In this document: positions 1-8,110 of the stretch, piece after piece
Numbering within the stretch: the first letter of the stretch is position 1
Layout: the number at the start of each line of letters is the position of its first letter
From: JBAXXL01 sp037127915
GTDB lineage: Bacteria > Bacteroidota > Ignavibacteria > Kapaibacteriales > UBA2268
Assembly (NCBI GenBank): GCA_037127915.1
Contig: JBAXXL010000004.1
Coordinates: 62,001-126,000 of the forward strand
Direction: 5' to 3'
Length of the DNA stretch: 64,000 bases
Position numbers and translations under genes: made by a program
The notes under the pieces: model-generated
Databases searched by the model: none
Told to the model about the DNA's origin: nothing
Seen by the model: the letters and a program-made list of their open reading frames with translations, nothing else

Positions 1-1
1 A

Positions 2-661
2 AATGATTCGCTTTCTGCCTATGTATATTGTTGTACGGGATTAGCCAAAATTATGTTGAATGATTTTAAGGGCGCAAGGCAATATTTTAGCAAAGCAATC
101 AAAACAGATCCCAAATTTTTTGATGCTTATAATTTGAGAGGCTTAATGAAACAGCAGTTATATGACAAGAAAGGAGCACTTGAGGATTATAATAAGGCGA
201 TTCAACTTAAACCTGATTATGCTGAAGTTTATAACAATAGAGGTAATGTGAAACTTGATTTGAGGGATACTTTGGGAGCAATTTTGGATTACAATAAAGC
301 TATAATATTTGATTCTGAAAATGCAACAGCTTATCGCAATTTGGGGTTAGTGTATGAACTACTTAATAATTATGATGAAGCTATCTTTAATTATAATACC
401 TCCATAGAAATAGATATTGATTATTCGGATGCTTACAATGGCCGGGGTTATTTAAAATTTAAATTTAAGAACTTTTGGGGTGCAATTGGTGATTATGATA
501 AAGCGATTGAATTAAACCCAAAATTTGGATTAGCATATTATAATAGGGCATTGGCTAATAAAGAAATTGGTCGCTTAAATGAAGCCTGCTCCGACTTTCA
601 AAAATCTCAAGAATTAGGTTATGAATGGGGTGAATGGGCTATTGAAAAATATTGTAAATAA
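2..661 (+). CDS. TPR-repeat protein, 5'-truncated by window edge
   Basis: The frame is open from base 2, and the residues before the first ATG (at 53) already form a TPR helix (A-Y-x5-G-L-A-K pattern). The gene therefore starts upstream of the window and the ATG at 53 is internal. About six 34-residue TPR units follow, with the usual A/G-A and Y-x-x-R-G positions. It ends in a 'LG...A...C' tail shared with the TPR proteins at 679-1899 and 4921-6039. TPRs make helical solenoids for protein-protein contacts; no catalytic domain is visible. It lies 17 bases upstream of the next TPR gene, probably in one transcript. The partner and the cellular location are unknown, because the N-terminus is missing. 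Confidence 0.88.
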   Translation, partial: NDSLSAYVYCCTGLAKIMLNDFKGARQYFSKAIKTDPKFFDAYNLRGLMKQQLYDKKGALEDYNKAIQLKPDYAEVYNNRGNVKLDLRDTLGAILDYNKAIIFDSENATAYRNLGLVYELLNNYDEAIFNYNTSIEIDIDYSDAYNGRGYLKFKFKNFWGAIGDYDKAIELNPKFGLAYYNRALANKEIGRLNEACSDFQKSQELGYEWGEWAIEKYCK

Positions 662-678
662 ATTATAAAGAATACATT

Positions 679-1899
679 ATGAAAAAACTAAGTTTGTTAT
701 TGATATTAATTGTTACTGTTCAATTTGCGGTTTTTTCGCAGAATGCGGAAGACTATTTTTTTAGCGGGAAACGGCACTATGATCACAGAAATTATCAGGA
801 ATCGCTAATGTATTTTGATAAAACAATTGAAATGGATTCAAGCTATTGGAATGCTTATTATTACAGAGGAAATGCCAGATATTCTCTATGGGATAAAGAT
901 GGCGCCCTGAAGGACTATAGCAAGGTGGTTGAGTTAAATCCAACTTATGTTGATGTGTATTTCATTCGTGGTAATTTAAAAGAAGAATTGGGTGATAAAG
1001 AGGGTGCATTAAAAGATTTTGATAAATCGATTGAATTGAACCCCAAGGATCCGGATTCATATAACTTTAGAGCCGGTTTAAGAAGGCAAGCAAATGATTT
1101 AAATGGTGCAATCGAAGATTGGGATAAAGCCATTGAATTAGCTCCTTATTATACCAACGCGTTAAATAATAGGGGACTGGCAAAAGCAAATCTGGGCGAT
1201 TTAGAAGGCGCAATAAAGGATTATAATAAAGCCTTAGGTACCGATCCTCAAAACTACTATTCTTATTGTTACAGGGGAACGGCTAAACAACAATTAGGCG
1301 ATTCTAAAGGAGCAAGCAAAGATTTTGATAAAGCAATAGAAATAGATCCCAAATATTCCTATGCTTACGATTGCCGTGGGTATTCGAAAAGTTTGAAAGG
1401 TGATACGATAGCGATTGTCAAAGGTTTGGACAAAAAAATCGACACTAATTCAACTAATGCTTCCGCTTTAACCAACCGAGGTGCACTCAAATATAATAAA
1501 TTTGATTATGACGGTGCATTAAAAGATTTCACTAGAGCTATAGAATTGGATTCTACTTATGAAATTGCTTACTATAACCGAGGATTAATAAAAGAACGAC
1601 GTTTCAGCTTTCAAGCCGCAATTACTGATTTCACTAAAGCATTAAAAAGAAATCCCAAATATTTGGATGCCTGCTACAGAAGAGGATTCGTGAAATATAA
1701 ACAGGGTGAATATAAAGGGGCTATTGAAGATTATGATAAAGCAATTGAATTAAATGTCAATTTCGCAAAAGCATATATAAATAGAGCTCTTGCAAAACAA
1801 ATGCTCAACAATAAAGAAGGTGCTTGTCAAGATTTAACAAAAGCAAAAGAATTAGGCCATAAGGATGCGGATTATTATTTAAAGAAATTTTGTAAATAA
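679..1899 (+). CDS. Exported TPR-repeat protein
   Basis: This 406-residue protein has a signal peptide (MKK, then a hydrophobic run ending FSQ near residue 21), so it is exported to the periplasm or outer membrane. The rest is about ten TPR units of 34 residues, most with the 'AY.NRG.AK..LGD..GA..DY.KAIEL.P' consensus. One unit near residues 245-260 is irregular. Sixteen or so residues after the last repeat end in a lysine- and cysteine-containing tail like those of the flanking TPR paralogues. It sits 17 bases after the truncated TPR gene and upstream of the YD-repeat genes. A protein-binding scaffold role follows from the family; the ligand is unknown. Confidence 0.9.
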   Translation: MKKLSLLLILIVTVQFAVFSQNAEDYFFSGKRHYDHRNYQESLMYFDKTIEMDSSYWNAYYYRGNARYSLWDKDGALKDYSKVVELNPTYVDVYFIRGNLKEELGDKEGALKDFDKSIELNPKDPDSYNFRAGLRRQANDLNGAIEDWDKAIELAPYYTNALNNRGLAKANLGDLEGAIKDYNKALGTDPQNYYSYCYRGTAKQQLGDSKGASKDFDKAIEIDPKYSYAYDCRGYSKSLKGDTIAIVKGLDKKIDTNSTNASALTNRGALKYNKFDYDGALKDFTRAIELDSTYEIAYYNRGLIKERRFSFQAAITDFTKALKRNPKYLDACYRRGFVKYKQGEYKGAIEDYDKAIELNVNFAKAYINRALAKQMLNNKEGACQDLTKAKELGHKDADYYLKKFCK

Positions 1900-1971
1900 A
1901 TTATTGATTATGTCAATGAACTATTTCAAAAATATAACGTAATGAATATATTTATTAAGCAAGGCATCATT

Positions 1972-2853
1972 ATGAAAAAATCAATTATAATTTTAGCGTT
2001 AATCGCTTTTATTTTGCAAATATCTACTTTGCAATCTCAAGAGGTAGAGGTTAAAATCAAAGGTGGTTTCAAGGAGTGTACTGCTTATAGTTACACGGTT
2101 GAATCAGGCAAGCCAGTAAACGATAACAAAGAAAAAATTTTTCATGCAAAATACAATGACAAAGGATATTTGATTGAGTTATATTCGTTTAATCTGGGTA
2201 TAAAACAAGTTTTCAAATATGATGACAAAGGAAATCAAATCGAGATACAGGCTTATGACACTAATGGTATAGCTTGCAACAAAATGACTATGCAATATGA
2301 CGTGAATGGAAATTTATTGGAGTATGTTGAGAATAATGCAAAAGGGGCACTTTTAGAAAAACAAGTTACCAAATATAATTCCCAAGGCAAAATGATTGAA
2401 AATCTTAAATCTTATATTTCTCCGGATAACGACTCAAAAAGAATTTACAAATATGACGAACGAGGTAATTTGAGTGAGGAACTCTGGTATTTATCGGATG
2501 GCAAATTGGAATATAGGATTATACATAATTATAATTCAAAAGTTAAGGAAACGGAAGATGATACTTACAATTCTGATGGAACCTTGGATTGGAAGAAAAT
2601 TTATAAATACGATTCTAAAGGTAATAAAATTGAGGAAGTTAATTATGAAGACGGTGGTACTTTTGCCTCAAAGACCACTTTTGATTATGATTCCAAAGGT
2701 CAATTAAATGAAAAAGCTGAGTATAATACCGACGGCTCACTTAGCGCAATATATACCTTTAAATATGATAAATTTGGAAATCGGGTTGAGGAAGTTGATA
2801 ATAATAAATTTATTAAGCGTGTTTTAAAAATTGAATATGTATATACTAAATAA
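1972..2853 (+). CDS. Secreted YD-like repeat protein, copy 1
   Basis: An ATG at 1942 is available, but the start at 1972 is preferred: it has an AAGG ribosome site and gives an immediate signal peptide (MKKSIIILALIAFILQ...QSQ). After cleavage there is a short conserved segment with KGG(F/Y)K and one cysteine. About nine 26-residue repeats follow of the form K-Y-D-x-K-G-N-x-I-E-x3-Y-x3-G-x-L-x2-K-x2-x-Y, and the protein ends KIEYVYTK. The repeat resembles RHS/YD beta-hairpin repeats but no RHS core or toxin tip is present. It is the first of three tandem paralogues (2873-3763, 4006-4899). A beta-rich extracellular or periplasmic fold is inferred; the function is not recognised. Confidence 0.82.
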   Translation: MKKSIIILALIAFILQISTLQSQEVEVKIKGGFKECTAYSYTVESGKPVNDNKEKIFHAKYNDKGYLIELYSFNLGIKQVFKYDDKGNQIEIQAYDTNGIACNKMTMQYDVNGNLLEYVENNAKGALLEKQVTKYNSQGKMIENLKSYISPDNDSKRIYKYDERGNLSEELWYLSDGKLEYRIIHNYNSKVKETEDDTYNSDGTLDWKKIYKYDSKGNKIEEVNYEDGGTFASKTTFDYDSKGQLNEKAEYNTDGSLSAIYTFKYDKFGNRVEEVDNNKFIKRVLKIEYVYTK

Positions 2854-2872
2854 ATAAAATGAGTAAGCCATT

Positions 2873-3763
2873 ATGAAAAAATCACTCGTATTTTTAGCGA
2901 TTATTGCTTTTCTTCTACAAATTAATTGTATGCAATCTCAAGAAGTATTTAATAAACCGAAAGGCGGATTCAAAGAATGCACCGCTGTTATTTATCCATA
3001 TATCATAGGTATGAATTTACCCGGTTTCAAGCAAAAAATTTTCCAAATGAAGTACGATGATAAAGGGCATATTGTTGAGTTGAATTCCTTTAATTCAAGT
3101 GGTAAGGGTTCTAAACAAACTTTTAAATACAATAGTAAAGGCAATTTAATTAAGACCCAGTCTTGGGACTCCACCGCTAAAATTAGTAAAACAATGACTC
3201 AAAAATTTGACGAAGCGGGGAATCTAATAGAGACCGTGGAAAGCAATTCCACCGGAAAATTAATCCAAAAGCAAGTCTATAAAAACAATGCCAATGGGAA
3301 AAAGATAGAAATGCTGGATTACGGCAAAGACGAGGCAATCGATTCAAAAACTACATATAAGTATGATGAAAAAGGAAATTTATGTGAGGAAATCGAATCT
3401 TCACCAGATGGCAAAGTTGACAATAGAACTATTCGTAAATACAATTCCAAAGATCAGGAAACTGAAATCAGTACTTATAAAGCTAATGGTACATTAAGCG
3501 CAAAGATAACCAATAAATATGATTCTAAAGGTAATAAAATCGAGGATTCGAAGAATAATGGCAACGGCAATATCATTTCGAAAAACAGCTATAAGTTTAA
3601 TTTGAAGGATCAATTAATTGAGAAAGTCGAATATGAAAAAGGCGGCTCTTTGAGTAAAAAACATATCTATAAATACGATAAGTTTGGGAATCAAATTGAA
3701 GAAGTTATATATAGCAAATCGAATAAAGCGGAAGCAAAAATCAAATTTGTATATTCGAAATAA
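2873..3763 (+). CDS. Secreted YD-like repeat protein, copy 2
   Basis: This 296-residue paralogue of the preceding gene starts 19 bases after its stop. It has the same plan: signal peptide ending at MQSQ, a KGGFKEC segment, nine regularly spaced 26-residue K-Y-(D/N)-x-K-G-N repeats, and a terminal aromatic-rich VYSK. Repeat spacing is almost perfectly 26 residues, which suggests growth by unit duplication. The sequence shows no metal site, protease motif or sorting domain. Co-transcription with copy 1 is likely from the spacing. The function is unknown; the resemblance to YD repeats is a pattern match only. Confidence 0.82.
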   Translation: MKKSLVFLAIIAFLLQINCMQSQEVFNKPKGGFKECTAVIYPYIIGMNLPGFKQKIFQMKYDDKGHIVELNSFNSSGKGSKQTFKYNSKGNLIKTQSWDSTAKISKTMTQKFDEAGNLIETVESNSTGKLIQKQVYKNNANGKKIEMLDYGKDEAIDSKTTYKYDEKGNLCEEIESSPDGKVDNRTIRKYNSKDQETEISTYKANGTLSAKITNKYDSKGNKIEDSKNNGNGNIISKNSYKFNLKDQLIEKVEYEKGGSLSKKHIYKYDKFGNQIEEVIYSKSNKAEAKIKFVYSK

Positions 3764-4005
3764 GTATTTTATCTACTATGTTTTTGGGTGCTAATATATA
3801 TCAGACTTTATAATTTTTATATATTGAGTGTCTTTAACATAAGATATACAATAAAAACAGCATTAGATATTCTTATGATTGTTTGAAATATACCTCGTTA
3901 GGAAATTATTTTTGTAATTTTCTGGTATGATCAGTCAAACATGCTAAAACTAAAAGAATAATAATTTTAAGAAATAAAATAAATATCGAATAATGGAGTT
4001 TAAAA

Positions 4006-4899
4006 ATGAAAAGAACAATCATACTTGTATTGGTGATAACCTTTTTCTTACAATTTACTAACGCGTATTCTCAAAACGCTCTTAATCAAATAAAAGGCGG
4101 TTATAAAACTTGTGCAATTAATGTATATCTGTATGATTCCGGGCGGCTAAACGATAATTCAAAATCTAAAATATGTACTGCTCAATATAACCCCGAAGGT
4201 AAAATAACCAGTATGGATATATATAAATATGACGGAGCAATTTGGGATAAAAGGAACTATAAATACGATGGCAAAGCGAATCTTGTCGAAATCATAAGCC
4301 AAAACACCGATAGTACCCTTAGTTATATGGAAGCGTATAAATATGATGATAATGGAAATATGATTAGTAACATATCCTACGATGCCGCTGGACAAAGTCC
4401 GGGTAGATTTATTTACAAGTTCGATTTTCAAGGCCATAAAATAGAGATGGTTAGCTACAATGCAAAAGATTCTATAAATACAAAAGAAACTTATAAGTAT
4501 GACTCTAAAGGTAATATGATAGAAATGAATAGATTTACAGGGGATGGCTATCTGGATTTCAAAGAAACCAATATGTACGATGAGAAGGGTAATAAAATTG
4601 AAGTTCATAGTTATAACTCCGATGGATCAAAATCCTGGAAGAAAATCTATAAGTACGATGAACAGTCGAATAAAATTGAATTAGTGAATTATAATGGAAA
4701 AGATTCGTTCGTTTCCAAATTCACTTATCAATATGATGCTCAAAAAAATGAGATTAATAGAGTGGAATACGATTCCGAAAATACTGTAAGTTGGAAATAT
4801 TCTTCTAAATACGACACAGCGGGAAATCTGATTGAAGAAATGAGATATACCGATACAAATCAACCTGACAGAAAAATAGAATATCTTTATTCAAAGTAA
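4006..4899 (+). CDS. Secreted YD-like repeat protein, copy 3
   Basis: Third tandem paralogue, 297 residues, with a signal peptide ending AYSQ, a KGGYKTC segment, 26-residue Y-D-x-x-G-N repeats, and C-terminus KIEYLYSK. It is more diverged than copies 1 and 2, and several units have lost the G-N turn (for example DEQSNK and DAQKNE). A 242-base gap separates it from copy 2, so it may have its own promoter, although no clear TAnnTTTG element is seen in that gap. The next gene, a TPR protein, follows after 21 bases with an AAAGG ribosome site, linking the two repeat families in one operon. Confidence 0.82.
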   Translation: MKRTIILVLVITFFLQFTNAYSQNALNQIKGGYKTCAINVYLYDSGRLNDNSKSKICTAQYNPEGKITSMDIYKYDGAIWDKRNYKYDGKANLVEIISQNTDSTLSYMEAYKYDDNGNMISNISYDAAGQSPGRFIYKFDFQGHKIEMVSYNAKDSINTKETYKYDSKGNMIEMNRFTGDGYLDFKETNMYDEKGNKIEVHSYNSDGSKSWKKIYKYDEQSNKIELVNYNGKDSFVSKFTYQYDAQKNEINRVEYDSENTVSWKYSSKYDTAGNLIEEMRYTDTNQPDRKIEYLYSK

Positions 4900-4920
4900 A
4901 TTTTCATCAAAGGTATCAAC

Positions 4921-6039
4921 ATGAAAAAAATATGTTTGTTACTGACTTTTATCATTTCGATTCATTATATGTCTTTTGGGCAAACTTCTCAAGAATATTT
5001 AGTTAGTGGAGAATCAAAATATAAACTCGGCCAATATAAAGAATCTATCGAAGAATATACAAAAGCACTCGAAAAGAATCCCAATTCCTCGGCTATATAT
5101 TACAATCGAGGACTTGCGAAATATAGTATTGGAGAATATATCGGGGCAATACAAGATTACACCAAATCAATTGACCTCAATCCAAAGGATGGTGGCACAT
5201 ATTACAATCGGGGACTAGCGAAATTTTATTTAGGTGATTATAAAGGGGCATTACAGGATTATAACAAAGCGATAGAGATCGATTCCAAAGATTATGCTTC
5301 ATATATTAACCGTGGTCTTGCCAAATCCGAATTAGGCTTTAAAGAAGCCGCCATAGATGATTATAATAAAGCTATTGAACTCAATCCTGATGATTCGAAA
5401 GCATTTTATAACAAAGCTCTTGCAGAATATGGGTTAGGAGAAAAAAAAGAGGCTTTACAGGATTACACTAAAGCAATCGAACTTAACCCTAAAGATTCAA
5501 AAACTTATTATAATAGAGGTATTTTAAACATAGAGATGGGCGAATTCAACTCTGCATTGTCGGACTTTACTAAAGCTGTACAACTTAATCCTAATTTTCC
5601 GGAAGCGTTTGCTAATAAAGGAAGAGCAAATGATGAACTCGGTGATAAATCAGCCGCAATTAAGGATTATTCCGAAGCTATAAAGTTGAATCCTAAAATG
5701 CTTGAAGCATTTTATAATAGAGCTATTGCAAGAACTGAGCTAGCTGATTATAAAGGAGCGATTGAAGATTACGATAATGCTATAACGCTCAATCCCAATA
5801 ATGCTGATATATATTATAATCGTGGCTATGTAAAATATAAAATTGCGGATTTGGAATCGGCTATCCAAGATTATTCTAAAGCTATTGAACTTAATTCCAA
5901 ATTCGCTGAAGCATATCTAAACCGAGGGTCGGCAAAATATGAAATCGGTTATAAGGAAGGCGCTTATGCCGATTGGAAAAAAGCCAGTGGATTGGGTAAT
6001 AAATCGGCGGCAGATTTATTGAAACAAGTTAAAAAATAA
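4921..6039 (+). CDS. Exported TPR-repeat protein
   Basis: This 372-residue protein has a signal peptide (ending YMSFGQ) and ten consecutive canonical 34-residue TPRs with the 'YYNRGLAK..LGDY.GAI.DY.KAIELNP' consensus. It closes with the same capping segment (A-Y-A-D-W-K-K-A-x-x-L-G) as the other TPR proteins of the cluster. It is preceded by an AAAGG ribosome site at 4909-4913 and followed immediately by a strong bidirectional terminator, so it is the last gene of the unit. It is inferred to act as a periplasmic or surface-attached protein-binding scaffold; its partners, possibly the adjacent YD-repeat proteins, are unproven. Confidence 0.9.
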   Translation: MKKICLLLTFIISIHYMSFGQTSQEYLVSGESKYKLGQYKESIEEYTKALEKNPNSSAIYYNRGLAKYSIGEYIGAIQDYTKSIDLNPKDGGTYYNRGLAKFYLGDYKGALQDYNKAIEIDSKDYASYINRGLAKSELGFKEAAIDDYNKAIELNPDDSKAFYNKALAEYGLGEKKEALQDYTKAIELNPKDSKTYYNRGILNIEMGEFNSALSDFTKAVQLNPNFPEAFANKGRANDELGDKSAAIKDYSEAIKLNPKMLEAFYNRAIARTELADYKGAIEDYDNAITLNPNNADIYYNRGYVKYKIADLESAIQDYSKAIELNSKFAEAYLNRGSAKYEIGYKEGAYADWKKASGLGNKSAADLLKQVKK

Positions 6040-6045
6040 AAAAAG

Positions 6046-6077
6046 TGTCCTGCACATCGAAGTGCAGGACATTTTTT
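6046..6077. terminator. Bidirectional rho-independent terminator
   Basis: A 10-bp perfect stem (6046-6055 with 6062-6071) has a 6-base loop, a T run (6072-6077) on one side and an A run on the other. It lies between convergent genes, the TPR gene (+) and dnaA (-), and fits termination of both. Confidence 0.9.
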
Positions 6078-6131
6078 CTAGAAATATATTCTCATCGGAT
6101 GACTTATTTTCATCCCGTGAGTAACATATTA

Positions 6132-7631
6132 CTATAAGTATTCTTGACATTTATCGGTCAAAACACGGCAATCTTTTTTAACTACAGGGTCTGTAAAAAT
6201 ATAATTGTCAATCGTTTTAATCGAATGCAATACAGTCGAATGGTCACGTTTGCCGAATGCGGCTCCAATTTTCTTGAGCGAAAGCATTGTGAGCTTCTTT
6301 CCGAGATACATAGCCATTTGTCTTGCTAATGCAATTTCGTGTTTTCGTGAAAGCGATTCCATTTCATCAATATGAACTGAGTAATGGTTACTTACTAATT
6401 GCTTGATTACTTCAATAGTAAGTATTTTTTCCTCAGAACTGACATTGTTTGCTCCTATAACTTCGCGAGCTAATTCTACATTCAGTTGGCGATGGTCAAA
6501 AGCAACTTTTGCCAAAATGCTAATCAATGTCCCTTCGAGCTGACGAACATTATTTACGACGTTCTGAGCGATGAAATTCACTACATCCATAGGAATTTCT
6601 ATACCTTCGTCCTTAGCCTTTTTCAATATGATTGCAACGCGGGTTTCGAACTCCGGAGGTTTGATATCCACGTTTAAACCTTGCTGGAAGCGCGAAATTA
6701 AACGGTTATCAATATCTTTTAACTCCACCGGTGAGCGATCACTTGTTATTACAATTAATTTGCCGGCTTGGTATAAGGCATTAAAAATATAAAAGAAATT
6801 ATCTTGAGTTTTGTCTTTACCCGCTAAAATATGGATATCATCAATCAGCAATACATCAATATTGCGATAGAACGCCATAAACTTACTAACTTTATTATCC
6901 CTAATGGAATCGATAAAATCAGTATAGAATTTTTCACTGGATAAATACAAAACCTTTAATTTAGGTTCATTTCTTTTAACTGAGTTGCCTATCGCCTGCA
7001 ATAAATGCGTTTTTCCCAAACCGGAATTACCGTAAATAAATAACGGACAATAGCGGTTATGAAGTGGTTTTTCAGAAACTGCTTGCGTGGCACTCGAAGC
7101 CAATTGATTGCTATCACCGACGACAAAGTTATCAAATTGATAACGAGTGTTCAAAGTTTCCGGATACTCGTCCTCGGTTTTTTTTTCAACATCGAATGTA
7201 ATGCTTTTTTGTTGATTTTTTCCATCAACTTTAATTGTTCGCTCTTCTAAAGTATTACTGGCTTTCTCAACAACAATTTCGAAATCCAATAATGTATTTT
7301 CGCCAAAAACATTAAAAACTGTTTTTTGGAGCAGATCATAATAGTTCTCTTCTATCCATTCGAGAAAAAATTGACTCGGGACTTTTAAGGTCAATGTATT
7401 CCTCTCATACCTTAGTGGTTTGAGAGGAATAAACCAAGTTTTGAAGGGATTTTCTGTTATATTGTCTCGGATAACTGATAAGCAGTTTGACCATTTTATT
7501 TCATGGTCGGGCTTGCTTTTTTCAATTTTCCTTTTACCAAAACCGTTGTGTTGCTCATGTATTGCTATGTTAGCATCATCAACGAACAATTCAATGTTTT
7601 CATTTGCGTAACTGGTATTTTTATCAAACAC
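6132..7631 (-). CDS. dnaA: Chromosomal replication initiator DnaA
   Basis: DnaA opens the origin and loads the replicative helicase. Visible features of the 499-residue protein are: domain I from about residue 46 (W-S-x-C-L-x-x-I); a linker at about 120-165; the AAA+ ATPase with Walker A GNSGLGKT (201-208), Walker B LLIDDIH (261-267) and a VRQLEG sensor region near 362-367; and the DNA-binding HTH signature DHSTVLHS (463-470). The start is GTG at 7631, supported by AAGGAG (7641-7646) nine bases upstream. This adds about 45 residues before domain I, longer than usual. dnaN is not adjacent. Function is certain from the motifs; the N-terminal extension is unusual but well supported by the ribosome site. 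Confidence 0.98.
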   Translation of the reverse strand: MFDKNTSYANENIELFVDDANIAIHEQHNGFGKRKIEKSKPDHEIKWSNCLSVIRDNITENPFKTWFIPLKPLRYERNTLTLKVPSQFFLEWIEENYYDLLQKTVFNVFGENTLLDFEIVVEKASNTLEERTIKVDGKNQQKSITFDVEKKTEDEYPETLNTRYQFDNFVVGDSNQLASSATQAVSEKPLHNRYCPLFIYGNSGLGKTHLLQAIGNSVKRNEPKLKVLYLSSEKFYTDFIDSIRDNKVSKFMAFYRNIDVLLIDDIHILAGKDKTQDNFFYIFNALYQAGKLIVITSDRSPVELKDIDNRLISRFQQGLNVDIKPPEFETRVAIILKKAKDEGIEIPMDVVNFIAQNVVNNVRQLEGTLISILAKVAFDHRQLNVELAREVIGANNVSSEEKILTIEVIKQLVSNHYSVHIDEMESLSRKHEIALARQMAMYLGKKLTMLSLKKIGAAFGKRDHSTVLHSIKTIDNYIFTDPVVKKDCRVLTDKCQEYL

Positions 7632-8110
7632 TTCAGATTGCTCCTTATAAAAAGTTCCATATAAATTTCATACTAAAAATACCTCTTTTTGCTGTTTTTT
7701 TTATTGAGAAAAATAATCAACTTCCCCTTAAGTTTTTGTCTTTTTTCGTTTTTAAGCTATATTTGTATTTCAAAAATTCTGTACAAAAAGACAATGATTC
7801 TATCTGTTTTCTCAATCATTACTGGTTTAAATATTGGATTTTTTTTCCGAAAAAAAAAATGAATATTAAAAGTATTTTTATTGTTTTTTAAGGTAATTTT
7901 TCAATCCATGATTAGGACTGAGGTTAATAAAAAAACTATTTTTTTAGAATTTTATTCAATTAATATTTCTTAAGAAAAGTTAATAAATCATCTTTTTGGG
8001 TTCATAATTTGAATTGATATGATAAAAATAATATGAATATTAACCAATATTTTAAATTAATTATGAAGGATGTTCGTTATTTTAGTGAAATAAAATTATT
8101 AGGAAAGAAA
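7632..8110. other. AT-rich intergenic region upstream of dnaA
   Basis: About 480 very AT-rich bases with A and T homopolymers separate dnaA from the next gene. I looked for DnaA boxes (TTATCCACA-like) and an origin-type cluster and saw none. A TATATTTG element lies at 7758-7765 (+), far from the gene at 8111. Presumably this holds the dnaA promoter, but no element can be assigned with confidence. Confidence 0.4.

Noticed and set aside
4159..4608. 149-codon minus-strand open frame inside the YD-repeat gene
   Set aside because: Shadow of the repeat gene: it mirrors the repetitive + strand codons, with no ribosome site or family match.
7604..7891. 95-codon + open frame upstream of the BNR gene
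   Set aside because: Begins inside dnaA, is low-complexity AT-rich sequence and has no ribosome site.
7632..8110. Replication origin next to dnaA
   Set aside because: No DnaA boxes or other origin motifs could be found by eye.
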